This document shows positions 6,364 to 10,428 of a stretch of DNA of 10,428 nucleotides, in pieces. The DNA is from Brevundimonas sp. UBA986 (GTDB taxonomy: Bacteria > Pseudomonadota > Alphaproteobacteria > Caulobacterales > Caulobacteraceae). A model generated the notes under the pieces. The model was given only the letters and a program-made list of their open reading frames with translations, had not been told where the DNA came from and ran no database searches. Made by a program: the position numbers and the translations under genes. The stretch spans positions 1-10,428 of the forward strand of contig DBBK01000060.1 of the NCBI GenBank assembly GCA_002292165.1, in the 5' to 3' direction. The number at the start of each line of letters is the position of its first letter. Position 1 is the stretch's first letter.

Positions 6364-6746
6364 GACCGGCCGCCTTGCTTGCGCTCGGTGGCCTCGTCGA
6401 TGGCGCGCTCCAGGGCGGCGGCCTCTTCGGGCGTCAGGCGCTGGCCGAGGCCGAGCAGGGCGGTGGCGGCGCTGGCGGCCGATCCGGCGAAGAAGGTGTC
6501 GATCATCTTCTGCAGGGCCCCGGCCGCGACGGCGTCCGTGCGCGGCACGGGGCGATAGACGACGCCGGTAGCGGCCTGGCTCCGGGCCACCAGCCCCTTG
6601 GCCTCCAGCCGGGCCAGCAGGGTGCGGACGGCGGAATCGCTGATCGGGTCGGCCAGGGCGTCGCGGACGTCGGCGACGGCGCCGGCCTCGAGCCGACAGA
6701 GAGTCTCGAACACCTCGCGTTCCCGCCGGGGAAGGGTCTCGATCAT
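6360..6746 (-). CDS. BlaI/MecI/CopY-family transcriptional repressor
   Basis: A 128-residue winged-helix repressor, close to the usual 120-130 for the family. It opens 'LPRREREVFETLCRLEAGAVADVRDAL' (helices 1-2), then the recognition block 'SDSAVRTLLARLEAKGLVAR' (36-55), matching the family pattern 'TVxTxLxRLxxKGxV', and the wing ending 'GVVYRPVPRTD'. The C-terminal helices (about 72-122) form the dimer domain. A Shine-Dalgarno GAGGGA (plus 6753-6758) stands 6 nt before the ATG. Its stop overlaps the M56 start by ATGA, so both are one operon, and a double palindromic operator lies 18 bp upstream of the start, implying autorepression. By eye, the Asn-Phe cleavage site of staphylococcal BlaI/MecI is replaced (about Ala96-Leu97). 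No beta-lactamase is adjacent, so I give no bla/mec symbol. Confidence 0.92.
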   Translation of the reverse strand: MIETLPRREREVFETLCRLEAGAVADVRDALADPISDSAVRTLLARLEAKGLVARSQAATGVVYRPVPRTDAVAAGALQKMIDTFFAGSAASAATALLGLGQRLTPEEAAALERAIDEATERKQGGRS

Positions 6747-6764
6747 GACAGGTCCCTCGCAAGG

Positions 6765-6798
6765 TTCGCTACATTTGTAGCGCTACATGCGTAGCGAA
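6765..6798. promoter_or_regulatory. Double palindromic operator of the BlaI-type repressor
   Basis: Two dyads stand head to tail. Site 1 (6767-6782) is CGCTACA-TT-TGTAGCG, a perfect 7-bp-arm repeat containing the family core TACA-NN-TGTA. Site 2 (6781-6796) is CGCTAC-ATGC-GTAGCG, with 6-bp perfect arms. Their centres are 14 bp apart and they share two bases. The whole element is bounded by TTCGCTAC (6765-6772) and GTAGCGAA (6791-6798), a perfect outer pair. Placement just before the repressor gene and the TACA/TGTA core strongly suggest autorepression of the repressor-peptidase operon. Influence on the divergent receptor gene is possible but its start is nearly 290 bp away. Confidence 0.8.
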
Positions 6799-7084
6799 TT
6801 GGGTCAGGATTGAGGCCGCGAAATGAACTCGCCGTAGGGTGGGCGGGAGCCGTCGGCACGGGCCCTCGGCCTCGGCGCGGGACTGGATCGCGAACACTCG
6901 TCCTTATGAGGTCGCGGCATGACGTCGCAGCCGCCCGATGTATCAAAACCGACATGATCGGGACACGGGCGCGTCACGCGTCGTACATTTCCACGTCACG
7001 GAGAATACATTTGCCTGTCTCAGACCTGTGAACTGAGCAAAACAATTCCGCCCTAGTTTTGGCGTCCTCACTCAGGGGACAATA
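6799..7084. other. Divergent intergenic region, repressor operon / TonB receptor
   Basis: No coding frame of interest is visible. Nearest the operon is unremarkable GC-rich sequence (6799-6950). From about 6971 onward, base composition drops and periodic repeats appear, followed by an A/T-richer leader (7033-7065) and the receptor's ribosome binding site AGGGGA (7074-7079). No convincing -10/-35 pair could be placed for the receptor, nor a Fur-like box. Confidence 0.5.
6971..7032 (+). promoter_or_regulatory. Tandem 22-bp repeats (11-bp sub-period) upstream of the TonB receptor
   Basis: CGTCACG-N5-TACATTT occurs twice, at 6972-6990 and 6994-7012, exactly 22 bp apart (14 of 14 defined bases identical). 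Reading every 11 bp from 6971 gives GCGTCAC, CGTACAT, ACGTCAC, AATACAT, CTGTCTC, CTGTGAA, which share a loose NNGTCAC/NNTACAT form. Direct repeats spaced one helical turn are typical of OmpR/PhoB-class response regulators, and the last two units resemble the Pho-box unit CTGTCAT (5 of 7 each). The repeats end about 52 bp before the receptor start. The regulator is not identified. Confidence 0.45.
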
Positions 7085-9406
7085 ATGAACCGCCAAAACA
7101 AACTGCGCGTCCAGCTTCTGCTGGGCAGCGCTCTCATGGCTGCTGCTATCCCGGCCTTCGCCCAGGCCCAGACCGCTCCGGCTGCCGAAGAGCAGACGAC
7201 CGCTCTGGATGACATCGTCGTCACCGCGACGAAGCGCGAAACCAATCTGCAGGACACGCCGATCTCGATCTCGGTCGTCAACGCCGAGGCCATGGCCGAC
7301 CGCCACGTCCAGAGCCTGATGGACCTCGCCGACGGCGCCGTCCCCTCGCTGCGTGTCCAGACGTTCGAAGCCCGCCAGTCGGCCCTGACCATCGGCATCC
7401 GCGGCATCGTCCCGAACGACGCCAACCAGCCCGCCCGTGAACAGGGCGTCGGCGTCTATGTCGACGGCGTCTACCTGGCCCGCCAGCACGGCCTCGGCGC
7501 CGCCCTGCTCGACATCGAACGCGTCGAAGTCCTGAAGGGCCCGCAAGGCACCCTGTTCGGCCGCAACACCGAAGGCGGCGCGCTTTCGATGGTGACCCGC
7601 AAGCCCACCGGCGAGTTCGGCATGCGCGCCGTCGCCGGCGTCGGCAACTACAGCTCCTACAACTCCGAACTGCACGTCAACTTCCCGTCGTTCAACGACT
7701 TCGCCTTCAAGGTTGACGGCGTCATCTCGGTGCAGGGTCCGATCACCAAGAACCCGCTGCCGGGTCAGACGGGCTTTGGCGAATACGACCGCCGCGGCCT
7801 GCGCGTCCAGACGCGCTGGACCCCGACCGACAACTTCACCGCCGACCTGGCCGCCGACATCGGCAAGGACAAGAACACCCCGTTCTACAGCCAGCTGCTG
7901 AACTTCAACCCGAACAACCTGACCGTGGTGCCCTTCACCTCGGCCACCGTTCCGTCGGGCTCGATCCGCGCCCTGGCCCCGATCGTCCAGGTCAACGGCA
8001 CCAGCGTGATGCGCGTCGCCGACATCGGCGTGCCGCAGCAGTACAGCGTCGACGACACCCGCGGCACCGACCTGCACCTGTCGTACCGTCCCAACGACAG
8101 CGTCGAGCTGCGTTCGATCACCGCCTACCGTGAAGTCGACGTCGAACAGTACGACAACATCGCCGGCGCCCACCGTCCGCCGGTCGTCGGCCCGAACGCC
8201 AACTTCAGCCGCTACTCGCTGGCCGGCTTCTGGCAGCACCAGTTCAGCCAGGAGCTCCAGGCGGTCGGTTCGCTGGGTGACAGCATCGACTACGTCGGCG
8301 GCCTGTTCTACTTCAAGGAAACCGTCTCGGACGACGCGGCGACCCCGTCGACCAACCGCTGGAACGCCGACGGCACGGGCTACACGATCAACGATCCGAC
8401 CCCGACCATCCGCGGCTTCCGCTCGATCGACCGCGCCTCGACCGCCCATTCGGAATCGAAGGCCGTCTACGGTCAGGCGACCTGGACCCCGACGGGTCTG
8501 GACGCCCTGCACCTGACGGTCGGCGGCCGCTACACCTGGGATGACAAGGACGGCGTCCTGTCCACGGTCAACAACGCCGCGACGAACTTCACGTTCGCCT
8601 CGTCGGTCAAGCGTTTCGACCCGATGGTCACCCTGGCCTATGACGTCTCCGACCAGATCAACGTCTACGCCAAATACTCGACCGGCTACCGCGCCGGCGG
8701 CGCCTCCTCGCGCTCGCTGACCTACCGCTCGTTCAATCCGGAAGAGGTCAAGGCCTACGAACTGGGTCTGAAGAGCGACCTGCTGGACAACCGTCTGCGC
8801 CTGAACGCCGCCGTCTATGCGATGGATCGTACCGACAGCCAGATCGACTTCAGCCTGGTCACCGTGGTCGGCGCCTCGACCCGCAACACCCTGGAAACCA
8901 TCAACGCCCCCGGCACCACGAAAATCCGCGGCGCCGAGCTGGAAGGTCAGTTCCAGGCCACCGAGAACCTGCGTCTGTCGGCCTCCTACGCCTACACCGA
9001 CGCGAAGATCCCGGACACGGTCAACCCGTTCAACGGCGTCCTGCAGCAGGTGTTCATCGCCTACACGCCGGAAAACGCCTTCAGCGCCGCCGCCGACTTC
9101 GACACGCCGCTGATGGGCGCGACCTTCAAGGCTCACCTGGACGTCAACTACGCCGACGCCACCCAGAGCTTCGACCAGTTCGCGATCAAGAACGACCAGT
9201 CCCTGATCGTGAACGGCCGCGTCGCCATCACCGACATCCAGACGGCGCCCGGCGCGCCCTCGCTGGAAATCTCGGTCTGGTCGCGCAACCTGCTGGACGA
9301 GCAGTATGTCTACCGTCGTGACCCGTCCAACCGGAACACCCTCGGCGACTACGGCAACTTCAACACGCCGCGCACCTTCGGCATCCAGCTGACGGCCAAG
9401 TACTAA
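7085..9406 (+). CDS. TonB-dependent outer-membrane receptor, substrate unknown
   Basis: A 773-residue outer-membrane active transporter driven by TonB-ExbBD. It has a signal peptide (1 to about 28, 'LLLGSALMAAAIPAFAQAQ'), a TonB box 'DDIVVTATKR' (42-51), and a plug domain with 'PISISVVNAEAM' (59-70), 'LTIGIRGI' (101-108), 'GVGVYVDGVYLARQ' (121-134) and 'DIERVEVLKGPQGTLFGRNT' (143-162), the usual end-of-plug signature. The remainder (about 180-773) alternates amphipathic strands of a 22-strand barrel and ends in aromatic 'QLTAKY', the outer-membrane insertion signal. The start is supported by AGGGGA 5 nt upstream. Codon choice is more strongly biased to C-ending codons (AAC, GAC, TTC, GTC, ACC) than in the neighbours, suggesting high expression. 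A hairpin terminator follows, so it is probably monocistronic. No neighbour reveals the ligand; siderophore, haem, vitamin or carbohydrate are all possible. Confidence 0.96.
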   Translation: MNRQNKLRVQLLLGSALMAAAIPAFAQAQTAPAAEEQTTALDDIVVTATKRETNLQDTPISISVVNAEAMADRHVQSLMDLADGAVPSLRVQTFEARQSALTIGIRGIVPNDANQPAREQGVGVYVDGVYLARQHGLGAALLDIERVEVLKGPQGTLFGRNTEGGALSMVTRKPTGEFGMRAVAGVGNYSSYNSELHVNFPSFNDFAFKVDGVISVQGPITKNPLPGQTGFGEYDRRGLRVQTRWTPTDNFTADLAADIGKDKNTPFYSQLLNFNPNNLTVVPFTSATVPSGSIRALAPIVQVNGTSVMRVADIGVPQQYSVDDTRGTDLHLSYRPNDSVELRSITAYREVDVEQYDNIAGAHRPPVVGPNANFSRYSLAGFWQHQFSQELQAVGSLGDSIDYVGGLFYFKETVSDDAATPSTNRWNADGTGYTINDPTPTIRGFRSIDRASTAHSESKAVYGQATWTPTGLDALHLTVGGRYTWDDKDGVLSTVNNAATNFTFASSVKRFDPMVTLAYDVSDQINVYAKYSTGYRAGGASSRSLTYRSFNPEEVKAYELGLKSDLLDNRLRLNAAVYAMDRTDSQIDFSLVTVVGASTRNTLETINAPGTTKIRGAELEGQFQATENLRLSASYAYTDAKIPDTVNPFNGVLQQVFIAYTPENAFSAAADFDTPLMGATFKAHLDVNYADATQSFDQFAIKNDQSLIVNGRVAITDIQTAPGAPSLEISVWSRNLLDEQYVYRRDPSNRNTLGDYGNFNTPRTFGIQLTAKY

Positions 9407-9413
9407 AGCCGGT

Positions 9414-9432
9414 TCGGCGTCCCTGACGCCGA
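9414..9432 (+). other. Stem-loop after the receptor gene
   Basis: TCGGCGTC-CCT-GACGCCGA is a perfect 8-bp stem with a 3-nt loop, 8 bp after the receptor stop. It is not followed by a T tract, so it is more likely to protect the mRNA 3' end or pause the polymerase ahead of the second hairpin than to terminate alone. Confidence 0.55.
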
Positions 9433-9452
9433 CATCGTCAAGTCTCTGTGAT

Positions 9453-9489
9453 CCTCCCCGTCGCACCGCGGCGGGGAGGTTTGCGTTTG
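9453..9489 (+). terminator. Intrinsic terminator of the TonB receptor gene
   Basis: The stem CCTCCCCGTCG (9453-9463) and CGGCGGGGAGG (9469-9479) pair over 11 positions with one G-U wobble around the loop CACCG, followed by the broken T tract TTTGCGTTTG. A strong GC stem with a short T run is usual for such genomes. It isolates the receptor from the downstream gene. Confidence 0.8.
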
Positions 9490-9634
9490 TGGCAAGGCCC
9501 GCGTGTCAGGGTTGAGACGTTTGTTCCGTGCGCGGCCCTTGCGGTCCGGGCGCGACGGAGCGACTGTCCGCCCCTTCGTTTCGCGGCGCCGGGGGCAGGG
9601 TCGCGAACTTCTCGACCCGCTGGCTTCGACGCCG

Positions 9635-10093
9635 ATGATCGTGCTTCTGATGGCTGTGGCCGTTCAGACCGCCGCGCCCGCCGAGGGCTGGGCCGGGGCG
9701 CCGACGTCTGACCAGTGCTATGTCGAACTGGCCGCCGGATTGAACGATCCGGGCATCGTCTCCGACCCCCAGGTCCGGCTGCGGCTGCAGGCGGCCGGCG
9801 AACGCTTCGCGACCCTGGCCGCCGGCGAGTTCCGCGCCATTCAGGCCCTGCCGCATGACCGCGAGGCGGATCTTCTCGAGCTGAAGGCGATGGCCGCACG
9901 CGGGGCCGTCAAGCCGTCCGAGGTCGAGCGGGCCGCCGCCGACTGGGACCGGGCGATGCAGGGGCACCGCTATCTGATCAACCAGATCCTGAGCCGCTAT
10001 CCGTCGTGCGACTTCCTCGGCCCCCTGCGCGCCTCGCCCGATTATCAGACCATCGTCACCGCCGCCGCGCGGGTGACGGAACGGCCGGGGTGA
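9635..10093 (+). CDS. Predicted secreted protein of unknown function, 152 residues
   Basis: The product begins MIVLLMAVAVQTAAPAEGWA, a short signal peptide with likely cleavage near residue 16-20, giving a mature periplasmic protein of about 130 residues. The rest is helical, with two cysteines, Cys28 ('SDQCYVEL') and Cys125 ('RYPSCDFLGP'), near either end that could form a disulfide clamping a helical bundle. The frame is open upstream to an ATG at 9503, but the extra 44 residues are Arg-rich and would bury the signal peptide, so ATG 9635 is preferred. No Shine-Dalgarno precedes it, so start and translation mode are uncertain (ATG 9650 is an alternative). It lies after the receptor terminator and faces the tRNA gene 15 bp away. 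I recognise no family. Confidence 0.68.
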   Translation: MIVLLMAVAVQTAAPAEGWAGAPTSDQCYVELAAGLNDPGIVSDPQVRLRLQAAGERFATLAAGEFRAIQALPHDREADLLELKAMAARGAVKPSEVERAAADWDRAMQGHRYLINQILSRYPSCDFLGPLRASPDYQTIVTAAARVTERPG

Positions 10094-10108
10094 GCGGAGG
10101 AGGGCGGC

Positions 10109-10184
10109 TGGTGCCGGCTGCAGGAATCGAACCCGCGACATCCAGTTTACAAAACTGGCGCTCTACCAACTGAGCTAAGCCGGC
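10109..10184 (-). tRNA. tRNA-Thr (anticodon TGT)
   Basis: A 76-nt cloverleaf including an encoded 3' CCA (plus 10109-10111). The acceptor stem GCCGGCT/AGCCGGC is 7 of 7 paired; the D arm contains TAGCTCAGTTGGTAGAGC; the anticodon stem CCAGT/ACTGG encloses the loop TTTGTAA with anticodon TGT (plus 10149-10151), reading ACA and other ACN threonine codons; the T arm has GGTTCGATTCC. A promoter is visible upstream on the same strand. No integrase or duplicated tRNA end is seen, so there is no sign of use as an attachment site here. Confidence 0.98.
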
Positions 10185-10228
10185 CCTTCAGCGGGCGCGA
10201 GGATGCGGTCGGCCCGCGTCCGGCGCGG

Positions 10229-10257
10229 GTTATGCTGGCGGAAAGCGTCGCGGGCAA
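10229..10257 (-). promoter_or_regulatory. Promoter of tRNA-Thr
   Basis: On the minus strand, TTGCCC (plus 10252-10257) is a -35 matching 4 of 6, followed by a 17-bp spacer and CATAAC (plus 10229-10234) as -10, 4 of 6. Transcription would begin around 10222, giving a leader of about 38 nt to be trimmed before the tRNA. Spacing and position are good. Confidence 0.55.
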
Positions 10258-10270
10258 GCATCTTGCGCCG

Positions 10271-10428
10271 ATGCGGCTGTCGTTTCCCTACATCGCCCCG
10301 ATTCTGATGCTGGTGCTGTCGAATGTCTTCATGACCTTCGCCTGGTACGGCCACCTGAAGTTCGGCTCCAAACCGCTGTGGATCGTGGTCGGGGTCAGCT
10401 GGGCCATCGCCTTCTTCGAATACTGCCT
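10271..10428 (+). CDS. DUF486 small membrane protein, 5' part only
   Basis: The first 52 codons and two bases of the next are present; the gene leaves the window at the right edge. The product starts 'MRLSFPYIAPILMLVLSNVF' and continues 'MTFAWYGHLKFGSK' and 'WIVVGVSWAIAFFEYC', which is the characteristic beginning of DUF486 proteins: about 110-120 residues, four membrane helices, related to small drug/metabolite transporters, function not established. An in-frame ATG at 10232 would add 13 residues, but it overlaps the tRNA -10 box and lies outside the conserved start, so 10271 is preferred. No clear ribosome binding site is seen. It diverges from tRNA-Thr. Confidence 0.88.
   Translation, partial: MRLSFPYIAPILMLVLSNVFMTFAWYGHLKFGSKPLWIVVGVSWAIAFFEYC

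Noticed and set aside
5035..6558. 507-codon plus-strand frame opposite the M56 peptidase and repressor
   Set aside because: Its Gly/Arg repeats are the complement of the PPAP and Ala/Arg repeats of the real gene; there is no family signature, while the minus-strand genes carry clear motifs.
4540..6746. A beta-lactam resistance regulatory locus (blaR1-blaI)
   Set aside because: There is no penicillin-binding sensor domain and no beta-lactamase or PBP gene nearby, so resistance function is not supported.
6974..9466. 830-codon open frame on the minus strand opposite the TonB receptor
   Set aside because: It is the mirror of a strongly codon-biased gene; the product is a Val/Gly/Arg/Asp-rich string without recognisable structure, and the plus-strand receptor is unambiguous.
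10109..10184. tRNA-Thr as an integration site of a mobile element
   Set aside because: No integrase, no repeated tRNA 3' end and ordinary genes on both sides within the window.

Overview
The window is GC-rich bacterial chromosomal DNA with strong G/C preference at third codon positions. It carries feoAB, an N-terminally complete prepilin peptidase, a large TonB-dependent receptor, a BlaI/M56-peptidase pair and a DUF486 gene. That mix points to an alphaproteobacterium, most likely Caulobacteraceae (Brevundimonas or a relative). This is my inference from gene content and protein style, not from a search. No transposase, integrase, phage or CRISPR sequence is visible, and the region reads as ordinary chromosome.

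Layout from left to right: (1) the 5' end of a minus-strand lipoprotein gene (1-174). (2) A divergent plus-strand group: feoA and feoB, overlapping by one base, for ferrous iron uptake behind a Fur-like box, then a prepilin peptidase 39 bp downstream that may be co-transcribed. (3) A convergent TetR-family regulator (3351-3983, minus) with a near-perfect 19-bp palindrome upstream. (4) A mostly non-coding stretch leading to a small 66-codon unknown gene (4333-4533). (5) A minus-strand operon of a BlaI/MecI-type repressor (6360-6746) and an M56 BlaR1/MecR1-type membrane metallopeptidase (4540-6363). The two overlap by ATGA and sit behind a double palindromic operator (6765-6798). (6) Divergently, a 773-residue TonB-dependent receptor (7085-9406) with 11/22-bp periodic repeats in its upstream region and a strong hairpin terminator after it. 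(7) A small predicted secreted protein of unknown function (9635-10093). (8) tRNA-Thr(TGT) on the minus strand with a recognisable promoter. (9) The start of a DUF486 membrane protein running off the right edge.

The feo genes form a ferrous-iron transport unit. The BlaI/M56 pair looks like a signal-responsive proteolytic switch. The C-terminal part of its sensor is not a penicillin-binding domain but a proline-rich linker plus an Ala/Arg/Gln-rich helical region, and no beta-lactamase gene is nearby, so its signal and targets are unknown. That pair, its operator and the periodic repeats upstream of the receptor are the most interesting parts. I found nothing I would call a clearly new multi-gene system.
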